Source of the DNA: Copromyces sp. CBS 386.78
Taxonomy: Eukaryota; Ascomycota; Sordariomycetes; Sordariales; Sordariaceae
Assembly (NCBI GenBank): GCA_030685235.1
Contig: MU839102.1
Coordinates: 1 to 64,000 of the forward strand
Direction of reading: 5' to 3'
DNA length: 64,000 nt
Below, piece by piece: positions 48,932 to 59,177 of the stretch; position 1 is the stretch's first letter, and the number at the start of each line of letters is the position of its first letter. Both the position numbers and the translations under genes were made by a program. The notes below the pieces were generated by a model. It saw nothing but the letters and a program-made list of their open reading frames with translations. It searched no databases and was not told the origin of the DNA.

Positions 48932-51753
48932 CGCTGGGCACCTCGGCATCTTGACGAGCAACAAGCGAAAGCTTTTCCGGGAACTTCAGAACTCCAAATT
49001 TGAGGCATCGATTGGGGGAAAATCTTTTGCGATTTGAGAAGTTGGAGACGATATGGAACACAGCGGCGGCCGATGCATTTCTCAAGGCCCCAGCCTCCCG
49101 GAAAGTGAGACTGGGTATGAAGAGACATGTACAGTGTCACACAAATTTCAAGCGCGAAAGAATGGCTTAAGTCGTTCCCCCGGCACGACCCCCCCCCCCT
49201 AACGCGGCCAGTTCAAAAGCAAAGCCATGCTTGCGCAGACGTCCCGACCTCGAAAAACCTGGCCAAAAAGGATTGCGACAAGCAGAGCAAGACTAGAAAC
49301 ACTGTAGCCTGGTCATTATGTTCTTTTGGGACGAATCCTTCAAGTCAATGATCTAGCATCCTGCTGGCTTGTGGCCCTCTCTTCAAGCATGAAGCGAAAT
49401 TGCACATTACACCAAGCGTTGTCCTGTTTTGTCGTGGATGGCACCATTCCAAAGTGGTCGTTGGGCTACCAAGACGATGCTATCGTCCTGATTTATTATA
49501 TAAATGCACCGCTCTCACTACCACCAGTCTGCTGCTTATGGACGAGGCACATTCAGTCTTTTGCAGCCTTATATGGATTAGAATCTTGTTTCATTATCAT
49601 GACCTTGATGAGCGGTTTCCCGGAAGGAGGAATATGTGGATGGATGGTCGATGGTTTTGACTCGTTGGTTTATGGACCTAGCTTTTCCATTCGGATTTCT
49701 TTGTGTTGCGATTCCCAGTTATACTTACGTTAGTGGACAAGGGCCATCTTTCCTCCGGTGTCTTTGAAGGTCAGGTGTCCCAACGTGAGTGAGGCAGATT
49801 GTGGTAAGATTGGGTTGTACTCCGGTTGAAACTAACCGCGCACTTCTTCGGTGAGCCGTTGATCTGTCATCGTTCTGCCAAATTGCTGGTAAACCATATT
49901 GCGAGTGGGAACGATGATTTTGAACACACCAAGTTTGGTTGAAAAAATATGGGATGATGGAAGGCAAGCACACGCTGGAGGATATTATGAAAAGATGGGA
50001 ACGAAGAAGGACACGATTCGTTCTTTCAGATGTCAGAGCGATTGCTTATACCGTTGGGTTCGTGCCGAAGAAGACCTCAAGCCCTTGGAGACAGCAGGCA
50101 ACGGCAAACGTGCATGACGAGGGAAAGGATACGACATTGCGTTCCCATGGGAAAAGCTGGACGGCATTCAGCAATGGAGAACACGGAAAGTCGAACGATG
50201 AGGACTATATCCACCACTCGACAATAATCGCCGTGGCCATCCGAGCTCTCTCGACCCGTATCAGGAATTAAAAGGGGGATATGTACTCAATCCGTCTCCA
50301 AGGATGGAATGGGAGGACGGAGAAGCACAAAGGAAGGAAATGGATGCCAGTCCATTCGTGCAGTACGAAAGGAAAGCGTCATCGTTGAGAAACGGATCGC
50401 CAGTCTATCGGCGAACTATTGTCCACCTTGAGTCATTTTTTTTTTATGGCGAGAAACGCAGCAGCCTATCCCGACATTGCTATATAAATAGCTTGAGAAT
50501 AGGATAGGAAAAAATAAGAACAAACAAGAAGCGACTTATCAGTTCAGTGAAGAGGCGATTGCGTGAATGTGTGTGAAGCGCTTTTTGTTTCCCGATGTGG
50601 GCTGGCTGGGTTGACTACACTATATGCATGCTGTTCTGACCAGATACTGGTGAGGTGGTGGTTGAGAAAATGGGGTTTGGTTTAGGGCATCGAAAAAATC
50701 TCACAACATACTATGATCTACCCGGTGGACAATACTGGATGAAAGCGTGGGAGGTTGTTTGATAGGTAATTGAGTATGTCTATCTTATTATCTGGTGACG
50801 TTTTGTACGAGTGTCCATGATGCATGGGGGTTTGGTGAGGGTGAATTTGTGGACAATATCCGGTTCCTTCACTCTAACTTCACAACAACACACAAAGTGG
50901 AAAAAAAAAAAAAATTAAAGGAAAAAAAAAAAGGCCAGAGAAGAGTCTGTCACGTGTCATGGTAGTTCCTGCTCTGGGAGAGATGGACAGCGTTCTACGA
51001 CTGTGGGTTTTCATATCTCAAAGATTGTGGGAAGGTACGGGTCGAAAGAGTTTGAGGGTTTTCATGTCAGGCACGCGCCTGCTGCGGGTAGGTACTTGTT
51101 GCAGGTGCACTGCTGCACTTGGAAGTCCCGATGTCTTCCCTCCCAATGGCAACTTCAGATCGATATTCATCTTTGTGAGTCCAAAAGACCCCGGCAAGCA
51201 CCAAGTATCTCCGTCTCGTCAACTTCAAAGCGCCACATTCCGTCATGTAGGTAACGTCATTGAAGAGATACGCTGTTCAGTTAACAGGCTACGATGAACG
51301 GATTGGGAGCCTGCACCCCCTGAGTGGTTTCGACTTCCGCCCGTTACAGGTCTAGGTAAATCTTTCTCTTTGGCACCGCCCCATAGTCGGCGGGTGTGGC
51401 TAACAATGTGTTCTTCTAAGCAGTCGAACAAGTTCTTTGTTGTGATAGCCGCCAAAAAAAAGCCGACATGTGAAAAGAACTCAAAGGAAATCTACGGCGG
51501 GGCGGGTGGTATACGGACAAGTTCAGTGAATAATGACGATGAGAGGGCTAATGTGCCCAGCACCGTCGAGAACCAATTCGATCATGCTGAGATAAATAAC
51601 TCGAGGGATTCCGTCTTTCTTGTACGGAGTGACGTTGAGACACTCGAATATCCTAGAGCAACCATCAGATAGCTCCATCAGCTATTCACTCCCGATAACT
51701 CATTGACCTTTCACTTTTGGATACCCGAAAGACTTGAACGCATCATCATCAAG
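48932..51753. other. Intergenic DNA, no supported gene
   Basis: Short open frames on both strands with no recognised product. A-runs at 50,901-50,914 and 50,922-50,932. The 200 bases before 51,754 are the likely leader of the next gene. Confidence 0.45.
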
Positions 51754-54513
51754 ATGCCCCGTAGTCAAGACCTCGACAGCGACGATTCTTCCTCGTTACG
51801 GGAGGCTTACGCCTCTCTATCGAAGTTGAGACAAGATGGTAGAGATGAAGCGAGGCGAGAAAAGTTGCGAAACAAAATACGGGAGATAGAGAGAAGAATA
51901 GAAGACAAAGAGCGCCGTCAACGCCACCTCGACTCGCTCAGAGAGCCCGACCTCCCTCCTTGCCTCCGGGGAGGCGAATCCTCTCCCCTCAACCCCCTTC
52001 GCAGGCCCAACATGTTCCTTGACAAGGACAACAACAAGAAGTACCGCCTCATCATGTCCCACGATCAGGACCTCTACGGACGCTCGAGGCATCCCGACCT
52101 ACTCCTTTACGACCCTACCCGGCCCCTGCCTAACCTCCTCCTCCGCCTCTGGGGGGCCCCCTTATCCGCCCTCGTCGACCTCCTCCAATACCCCCCTCCG
52201 CCCACTGCCGCCGCCGCCGTCTCGCCCTTCTTCCGCTTCCCCAAGGACTGGCTGCTCGCTCAAGCCTTGTTCTTGGACCAAGATCTGAACCCCCGTAAGC
52301 ACCCGGTCTTTAAGTACCAGTTCTTGACGATGGACAGCCTGAGCACCATGCCCGAGGACTTCATGGTCATGTTTGCCAGAGATATCCCGCCGTGGATCAT
52401 GAGGAAGATGGATAATTGGCGGCCCTACTGCGAGTCGGGAAGGCATAATCTGCTGAACCATTACCTGCTGGGTTGGTGTTGGTTTTGGTTGCAGATGGAG
52501 GTGACGCAGAGGGTGGATCGGATCAGGGCGTTTGTGTTGGAGGACGAGTATGAGAGGTTGAGGGGGAGGAAGGATGGTGGGAGGGAGCGAGAGCGGGAGC
52601 GGGAGCGGGTTCGAAGGGAGGAGGAGGATGAGGAGAATCCGTTCAAGAGGTTTGGAATTGAAAAGAATCAGGCACTTGGGGAAGCCAGGGATTTTGTTGA
52701 GCGCATTTCTGGTATTGGCGCTCTGTGGTTTCCGGACTCGGAAGGGAAGGGGAAGTTTGACAAGTATTTCGGGGATGCGATACCCCCCGAGCGGAAGCTT
52801 TCCGGAGAGGGGAATACCAGAGAATATTGTGTTGCTTGCAACTTGTCTGTTGTGGCGGGCAGCGGGGAGGAGGTGTTGACGGCGTTGCTGGCGAACATGA
52901 TTGCGAGAGCGCCATGCAGGAACGAGAAAGATGTGACGGAAGAGGACGGGGGGTTGCCGAGGTTGTATCCACTGGTTGACGCTTGGATTGGGAATTTGGG
53001 TGAGGAGAGGGCAAAGGTGGTCAAGGCGAAGGCGAAAAAGTTGGCTTTGACGCTGTTTACCATTCGGAAATATCTAAGGTGGAAGAAAACTCCGCAAGGG
53101 CGCGACAAATGGCTGTATACGGATGTCGGGATGGATCCGTACCATCCTCGTGACATTAAATTGACGCCGAGCCCGACTATAAGGATGCTGAAGGATGAGA
53201 GGCGTGTGAAGAGGGAGTGGGAGTGTTTCGTCAAGTGCGAAGATCCCCTCGACGAGGAGGAGAAGGACAAGAATACTTTGCCTCCTGTGAAGGAAACGAA
53301 GTATCTGGAACCTGTCCCTGAGGATAGGAAGTCGTCCACTTCACCTTCACGTCAGCCTGCATCTTTCTCCTCATCTTCCCCCCAATGTTCCCATCACCAT
53401 CCTATGATAACCTTCCCCTCCCCTTCCTCCCCCCGAAACAGAGATCGAGAATCCTACTCATCCAAACATGCCGTGCCCCTCTCCTATAACCTCAGCAACA
53501 GCCAAGTCTCACCCGCACCCGCACCGATACCCAGCGAAATGGTTCGTGATTACGGTACTCATAAGAACCCCAAAAACGAGCTCGTTGCCGTCCCACTCTC
53601 AGCCCACGGCGTATTCAAAGTCCCAGAGACAAGCACCGCTCTCGTTCGAACCCGTGATTACCCCTCAGAAACATGGGCTTTTGAATCGGACGGGGGCGAG
53701 TCGTTCGATGGTGACGCCGCCACCACGTTGACTTGCAACAGCTTTACCACTCGCACGAGCACTGGCACTAACACTGACGAGAGAATAACTAACTTCAGCA
53801 ACAACAAAGACAACGACAACGACGACGACGCTGACGACGACATGGAGATCATGTCCGTCGCAACGTGGAGTCACTTGAGTGCCGTGCCAGAGGCTTTGAA
53901 CTTGGGAGGCAATAACAAGCTAAAAGAAAGAGAAGAAAAGGAAGCTCAGACGACCAGAGAGCGGGAAGAGTATCGGAAGGAGCGTGCCTGTGACGGTGAG
54001 AGGTACAGGCATGAGGGAGATGATAGTCTGGTGAGCTCATCACAACAACAACACTCGGCGCAAAGCTCGGAGCGCCAAAAGTCCACAGACACTCGGGACT
54101 GGGCGAAGAATGGTGCTGGTGCTGGTGCTGGTGGCGATCGTGATCGTGACGGCAAGGTTGTTGTTGACCGCGAGCGCTACCGTCACGAAGGCGACCATCG
54201 CGATAAGCACCCTTCCTCGACTTCATCTTCTTCTTCTTCTTCTTCTTCTTCTCGCAGAGGACGACATCACAATGACAATCACAGCCATAGTCACAGTCAC
54301 AGAGACAGACACAGACACAGAGACGGTGACGCAGAGCTAACTCGAACTGCTCTAAAACTACTGAGTATCAAAGAGAATGTGAAAGATCATTTACATCTGT
54401 CGAGAAAGAAAAGCGGAAGTGGGGAGAGAGAGAGAGATAGAGAAGAGGAAAGAAGAGGAAAGAAGAGGGGGGAGCTCGAGTTTGAGTTCGAGCTCGAGGA
54501 GGGACAGAGATAG
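51754..54513 (+). CDS. Hypothetical protein with N-terminal coiled coil and low-complexity tail
   Basis: Uninterrupted 919-aa frame starting at the ATG that gives MPRSQDLDSDD; the frame extends upstream only to a TTG. Residues about 15-60 are a charged heptad-like helix (REKLRNKIREIERRIEDK), a probable coiled coil. Residues about 85-275 form the only globular-looking part: YRLIMSHDQDLYGR, LLRLWGAPLSALVDLL, FFRFPKDWLLAQALFLD, and a Trp-rich stretch with LLGWCWFWLQMEVTQRVDR. An Arg/Glu repeat follows near 280. A second ordered block at about 310-500 contains YCVACNLSVVAGSGEEVLTALLANMI. The rest (500-919) is Ser/Pro-rich, then acidic Asp/Asn-rich, then poly-Ser, then His/Arg-rich (HSHSHSHRDRHRHRDGD) and Glu/Arg-rich. 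I recognise no family. It is convergent with the tRNase Z gene. Confidence 0.75.
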   Translation: MPRSQDLDSDDSSSLREAYASLSKLRQDGRDEARREKLRNKIREIERRIEDKERRQRHLDSLREPDLPPCLRGGESSPLNPLRRPNMFLDKDNNKKYRLIMSHDQDLYGRSRHPDLLLYDPTRPLPNLLLRLWGAPLSALVDLLQYPPPPTAAAAVSPFFRFPKDWLLAQALFLDQDLNPRKHPVFKYQFLTMDSLSTMPEDFMVMFARDIPPWIMRKMDNWRPYCESGRHNLLNHYLLGWCWFWLQMEVTQRVDRIRAFVLEDEYERLRGRKDGGRERERERERVRREEEDEENPFKRFGIEKNQALGEARDFVERISGIGALWFPDSEGKGKFDKYFGDAIPPERKLSGEGNTREYCVACNLSVVAGSGEEVLTALLANMIARAPCRNEKDVTEEDGGLPRLYPLVDAWIGNLGEERAKVVKAKAKKLALTLFTIRKYLRWKKTPQGRDKWLYTDVGMDPYHPRDIKLTPSPTIRMLKDERRVKREWECFVKCEDPLDEEEKDKNTLPPVKETKYLEPVPEDRKSSTSPSRQPASFSSSSPQCSHHHPMITFPSPSSPRNRDRESYSSKHAVPLSYNLSNSQVSPAPAPIPSEMVRDYGTHKNPKNELVAVPLSAHGVFKVPETSTALVRTRDYPSETWAFESDGGESFDGDAATTLTCNSFTTRTSTGTNTDERITNFSNNKDNDNDDDADDDMEIMSVATWSHLSAVPEALNLGGNNKLKEREEKEAQTTREREEYRKERACDGERYRHEGDDSLVSSSQQQHSAQSSERQKSTDTRDWAKNGAGAGAGGDRDRDGKVVVDRERYRHEGDHRDKHPSSTSSSSSSSSSSRRGRHHNDNHSHSHSHRDRHRHRDGDAELTRTALKLLSIKENVKDHLHLSRKKSGSGERERDREEERRGKKRGELEFEFELEEGQR

Positions 54514-54979
54514 GGACGGTGATGGGCGCCGGCGGTGAGGGTTTTCTTCTATTTCTCATCTTCTCTTTTGGCTTTGGTCTCGTGTACGGATATTCTCAAG
54601 TTCATTTATTAGCAGATTCTACGAGTATAAATGAGTCTTTTTTTTTTTTTTTTTTTTTTTTTTTTGGTATTTGAAATATTATCTGATTATCACAAATTGA
54701 CTTGGACAATTCCATGTTCATCTGTGTTGCCATGTTACTTGTGTGATGTTGATCCAACATGTAATTCTTTAGCTTCATGGCAACTCGGCAGTTTTGATCC
54801 TCGCCCTATTGTGCACGATGATGATAAGACCTCAAACACATTCGAGGCACCGTGTATCTGTATCCAGAAAACCAGGGTATATTCTCATACATCATCCACA
54901 ACCACTCTCCATCTATAATCATGAAACCTTCTATATACCAGGGACATGCTGCACCCACCGTAAGAGAACCAATTCTACT
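54514..54979. terminator. Convergent 3' region with poly-T tract
   Basis: This 466-bp gap separates the ends of two convergent genes. It contains 28 uninterrupted T residues at 54,638-54,665 and several AATAAA-like and TATAAAT-like strings, as expected where two polymerase II transcripts end. Exact cleavage sites cannot be placed. Confidence 0.45.
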
Positions 54980-57900
54980 TTACTCCTTAACCTCCCCTCC
55001 ATCCTCCTCCTCCTCATTCTCCAACTCCCCATACAACTCCCTCAAAGCCGGCAAGAACCTCTCCGCCATCTTGAACTCGCCAAGCTTAATCTTCATGTAA
55101 TCAAACGCGTACAACACCACCGTCCTGTCACCACCCAAACCCGTCTTCTCTTCGTTGCCCTCCAACTCATCCAAAACAGGTGCCTGCATCTTGGGATACC
55201 TCTGACTGAAATGCGTCAACAGCACCCTCCTTGCCCCCATCTTGCGTCCTACATCCAGCGCCTCGCTCGCTGTCGAGTGTTTCTTGGCCCTGGCCTCACC
55301 GATGAGCTCATCGTCGAACGTGCACTCGTGAATAAGCAGGTGGGAGCCCTTGCCGATGTGCGCGAACGCGTCCGAGGGCCGGCAGTCGCCCGAGAAGGAG
55401 ATCTTGAGGCCTGACGGCCAGGTGAACACCGCGGCGGTGGCGCCGAGACAGTGGTCCACGAAACAGGCGTCGATGGCGGCGAGGCCGGTTTGGGATTCTA
55501 GGACGTCCGCGTTGCGGGCGGCAGCGGGTTGCAGGGCGCAGACGGTTCCCGGGAGCATGTTGAAGTGGTTGTTTGCTGGACCGAGGTCGGCCGAGGGAGG
55601 ACCGTTGGGATCGTCGGTGGGCTTGCGGCCTGTGCCGACGAGTGTGAGGAATTTGATGTTGGCCCAGTCGAGGGGTTCGACGTCTTTGTACTCGTGCAGG
55701 AAGCCAATGTACTTGGGTGTGCTGATGATGGTGAGGGGTCGAGCGGCGTTGGCGGCAGCGCGCTGGGCAAGAACGGAGGGGACGCCGAGGTGATGGTCGG
55801 CGTGCAAGTGCGAGATGTAGATGGCGCGCAGGTCGCGGAGGATGGCGTCGGTTTCGGCATAGCCGTATACACGGCGCAGCTGGCCGAGAGTGTTCTCACC
55901 GCAGTCGAAAAGGTAACTGCCATAGCCGGGAACGCGGATGAGCGTGGCCGAGACGTTGCGGTACTTGGAGGGAAGAGCGGAGCCGGTGCCGAGGGTGACG
56001 ATCTCGGCGTCCCGGTTGGGAATGTCTTGCTCGGACTCGGCGACGCGGGCGGCGAAAGCAGGGTCGGAAACCCTTTGTTGCGCTTCGAGCGCCAGGTTGA
56101 AGGCCTTGGCGTGGGTGGAAGTGAGCTCCGTGATGGGCCCGATGGTGTCCATGAGAGCGTTGGCCAACTTGGGCTGAAATTCGACCGAAGGAGAAAGGAG
56201 TAGCCGTTGGCCGGGCTTGCCCAGCTCCGCTACAGATGCCAAACCCGCTGGCAAAGCCTCTTCCTTGTTGTCATGGTTAGGAATGGAGAAGCGGTCGGGG
56301 TCCATCCGATGCATCATGATCGCCTTCCCAGATGCGCCCGCGAACGAGATAACGTTGGGGCTCATTCCCTGGCCGAGCACGATATGCTTGAAGGAGTTGT
56401 GCTTCGCCATGAAGTCCTTCAATCGGGAATCGTCCTTCACCTCTGGGCTGAGAATCCAGTAGAAGGCATCGATATTCTCCATGATCTCCTTGTTCTCCCA
56501 CTCGGGCCTCTTGAGGAGGCTGTCAAGGAGATACTCGTAGCGGACATCAATGAGCGCAAAACCGTGGCCAGGAATAGGAGGGTCCAAAACCATATCTGGG
56601 GTAACGACAGTTCCATCCTCTGCCGTCACGCTCTCACCCTTTGCGAGCTTGCTGAATGTCCACTTGGGTAGCCCATACTTGAGCGCGTTCGCAGGCTGAA
56701 ACTTGCCTCGGCGAGCATGATTCTTGACGACGTAGCATGTAGAATCAAAGGAAGGGTCCGTAGGCGGTAACCGGTGGATAAGCGCACCAGGCCAAGGCTC
56801 CCTCACAAGTACCTTGATATCAGGAACGTTGGCGTCCCTCCCAGGCAATGGGCCCTTGTAGACTGTGATCTTGCCTTCATCGTCGCGGACAAAGATCTTG
56901 GCCGGCAGCTTGACCTTGTGTAGAGACTGTTCTACGAGGGCGTCCGGCTTCCAGTCTGAGTCGAACATGTGCTTGATGATGGTCTGCATAAGCAACTGGG
57001 TCTTTTCCTCGTCGTTTTCCACCCCCGCCGGCACATCATCCACACCATCCACAGCCTCTCCCTCTACCGCAGTCTCCATGGTCTCGGGCTCCTCCGAGGA
57101 GTTCAGCTTCCGCTTCCGCGGGTTCTGTGATCCGGTACTGCTGCTACGCGACCGGCTCTCCTCCATGCCTGTGGCGATAAGAGGGATCTTCCAGACTTTG
57201 AGGTTCTCATCCTCGTAGTCGGGCTTGCTGTTCTCGGGGTTTCCGGCCCTAGGATCGGCGCGTAGCTCATGAGCGTCGAGCGGGAAGCCCTTGCGGAAGA
57301 CGAAGCGTCTAGCAGCAGCCAGCATGTGCTCCAGGTTCTTGGAGCCGTGGATCTCAATACGTTGAGGACCGCCATGGGTGATTTCTGGCTTGTTCTTCTG
57401 ACGGCGAAGCTTGTTCTCCTCCTCCACTGCAGCCTTTGCGCTTATGATAACATCGGCAACAGTCAGAATCATGCCCAGCAGGCCGCCCGTGGTTGCCCAG
57501 TCCGTCTTGCCCGAGAGGAAGATGTGCGACAGCTTCGCGGCGGGGATCTTGTGTTCGGTGAAGAGGCGCTGGGTGCCTTCGGAGAGGTGGCCGAAAACGT
57601 AGCGGCGGTTGTCGTAGTGGACGAGGAGGCATGCGCCCGGGGTGTCGGCCGTCGGGGCGGCGACAATCTGAACGTGACTGCGCATGGCTCCGTGCTCGGG
57701 TTTTGCAGGTGCTGGAGGATCTTGTTTCTCTTTTGGAGTAGGAGAGGCGAGGAGGAAGCGGGCACCGTCGATCTGGTAAGGAGCGAGCTTGATGGCAATG
57801 CGGTCGCGAAAGAAGTGGTCGGGGACCTTGGTGTGCCTCAGAGTGCCGCGGTCCTTCCAGGATTGAAAGGCTCGGTTAGGGGCGTAGAGACTGTATTCGT

Positions 57901-58261
57901 AGTAGAGGTATTTGTAGCGATAGAGTTCTCTAGATACTGTCTTGGATACCGAGTCTGGGATTTTGTACTTGGAAGGCCGCTCTTTTTTCCGAGGCTCGAC
58001 GACGAGAGGAGGAATGAGCTTCGCTGGGCGAGGATCCCGGGACGGAGTGGCTATAGGATTCGAGGCAGGATTCGAGGCACGACGTGTTGTTGACTTTGCA
58101 AACGCCGAGGGATCTGTTGTTGACGAGTTCGAAGATGCTGTAAAGCCTCTTGTTGAAAGACAGCGTCTAAGCGAGGATGTGGTGGTGGTTGAGAGTCGAG
58201 TCGGCAGCACGGTTCTTGTCCTCTTTGATGCGGCAGCGACTGCAAGCTTCTTGTAATGCAT
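54980..58261 (-). CDS. trz1: Long-form tRNase Z (ELAC2/Trz1), tRNA 3'-end endonuclease
   Basis: Removes 3' trailers from nuclear and mitochondrial pre-tRNAs. Intronless, 1,093 aa. Residues 1-60 are rich in Arg, Ser, Thr and Ala without acidic residues (RTRTVLPTRLSTTTTSSLRR), a good mitochondrial presequence. The N-terminal half is the degenerate metallo-beta-lactamase copy typical of the long form (PGACLLVHYDNRRYVFGHLSEGTQR, FLSGKTDWATTGGLLGMILT). The C-terminal half holds the active copy: TLGTGSALPSKYRN (from about 752), FDCGENTLGQL, HLHADHH (818-824, zinc-binding H-x-H-x-D-H), FSGDCRPSDAF (about 957), HECTFDDEL (about 980) and LLTHFSQRYP (about 1,013). All catalytic motifs look intact. The start is the first ATG giving the presequence. 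There is no methionine just after the presequence to give a separate non-mitochondrial form. Confidence 0.95.
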   Translation of the reverse strand: MHYKKLAVAAASKRTRTVLPTRLSTTTTSSLRRCLSTRGFTASSNSSTTDPSAFAKSTTRRASNPASNPIATPSRDPRPAKLIPPLVVEPRKKERPSKYKIPDSVSKTVSRELYRYKYLYYEYSLYAPNRAFQSWKDRGTLRHTKVPDHFFRDRIAIKLAPYQIDGARFLLASPTPKEKQDPPAPAKPEHGAMRSHVQIVAAPTADTPGACLLVHYDNRRYVFGHLSEGTQRLFTEHKIPAAKLSHIFLSGKTDWATTGGLLGMILTVADVIISAKAAVEEENKLRRQKNKPEITHGGPQRIEIHGSKNLEHMLAAARRFVFRKGFPLDAHELRADPRAGNPENSKPDYEDENLKVWKIPLIATGMEESRSRSSSTGSQNPRKRKLNSSEEPETMETAVEGEAVDGVDDVPAGVENDEEKTQLLMQTIIKHMFDSDWKPDALVEQSLHKVKLPAKIFVRDDEGKITVYKGPLPGRDANVPDIKVLVREPWPGALIHRLPPTDPSFDSTCYVVKNHARRGKFQPANALKYGLPKWTFSKLAKGESVTAEDGTVVTPDMVLDPPIPGHGFALIDVRYEYLLDSLLKRPEWENKEIMENIDAFYWILSPEVKDDSRLKDFMAKHNSFKHIVLGQGMSPNVISFAGASGKAIMMHRMDPDRFSIPNHDNKEEALPAGLASVAELGKPGQRLLLSPSVEFQPKLANALMDTIGPITELTSTHAKAFNLALEAQQRVSDPAFAARVAESEQDIPNRDAEIVTLGTGSALPSKYRNVSATLIRVPGYGSYLFDCGENTLGQLRRVYGYAETDAILRDLRAIYISHLHADHHLGVPSVLAQRAAANAARPLTIISTPKYIGFLHEYKDVEPLDWANIKFLTLVGTGRKPTDDPNGPPSADLGPANNHFNMLPGTVCALQPAAARNADVLESQTGLAAIDACFVDHCLGATAAVFTWPSGLKISFSGDCRPSDAFAHIGKGSHLLIHECTFDDELIGEARAKKHSTASEALDVGRKMGARRVLLTHFSQRYPKMQAPVLDELEGNEEKTGLGGDRTVVLYAFDYMKIKLGEFKMAERFLPALRELYGELENEEEEDGGEVKE

Positions 58262-59177
58262 GGAAGAACGGGTTCAAACAAGCATTGCCTCTGATCTGGG
58301 AATTTGAGAGCGTCTGTTCGAGTGGGAATTGGCGAGAAAAGAGTGTTGTGTAATAACCCGGCGCACGGAGGAGTCAATCGGCGTCGCGGGGTCTTTTTTT
58401 TCGGTTTCACGATTCAAAGTTGACATCGCGAATGGAATCTGCCCGCGGGCAACTTTTTTCTGCCTGCCCGTTGGAGTCACTGCCCTGCCCTGGCAAGCTT
58501 GCAGGGCAGCAGCATCCCATTCGCGCCAACACCCCGCCCCGCACAGTCACTTGGCTCAGCGCCACCGCGGCGCATTTACAGGGGGCTGGCTCAGTACTGG
58601 ACGCCGCCGCGCCGGGGGTGGAAGTCGGGTCCGGGCAGAGGGTAGGTGGGCAATGGCAGAACGTCGGGTTAGGGTTGACTGATCAAGTAAGGTAGGAAAG
58701 GGGTCCGAATATGTGACCAGAACAAAGGTACCTACTCTGGTTGGATGAAACAATCATCAACCTCCAGATGGAAGGGTCGTCGGGTTCGCCTGGTCCTGAA
58801 GCGGCCAAGTTGACTATTTCTCTCTTCACCCCAGTAATGGATGGTCTCGGTGTGCTGACCATGATCCAGACACTTTGTATCAAGTCCGGAATCTCGAGGT
58901 CTGGAGCTATTCAACTTCTTCCCCCATCTGGAACTTGTCCGGGCAAGTTATTATATCTGTAGGCGATGATGATGATGTTGTTGTCAGTTGTACAGAAAAA
59001 GAGGGAGCCAGATGACCTCTTAACAGCTGTAGGGCTGAATACGCCATCTGGATGTGCTGCAGTCCCTGCAAGAGGAGCTCGAACTCTACAGCCGTCGAGA
59101 ACTGCCAATCAGCGGCATTTGTGGACGCGGAGAAGGCGCTTGTGCCGCTTTCCAACGTCTTGACCACCGTTTACAGT
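58262..59177. other. Promoter region of trz1 and right edge of the gene-bearing DNA
   Basis: Ordinary-composition DNA with no supported gene. It contains GGGTTAGGGTTGAC near 58,666 (a TTAGGG-like string) and ends where the transposon-like terminus TTACCCCTGCTCG begins, after which AT content rises sharply. Confidence 0.5.

Noticed and set aside
54110..54340. Alternative-frame and antisense ORFs within the 919-aa gene
   Set aside because: They are shadows of the low-complexity coding repeat.
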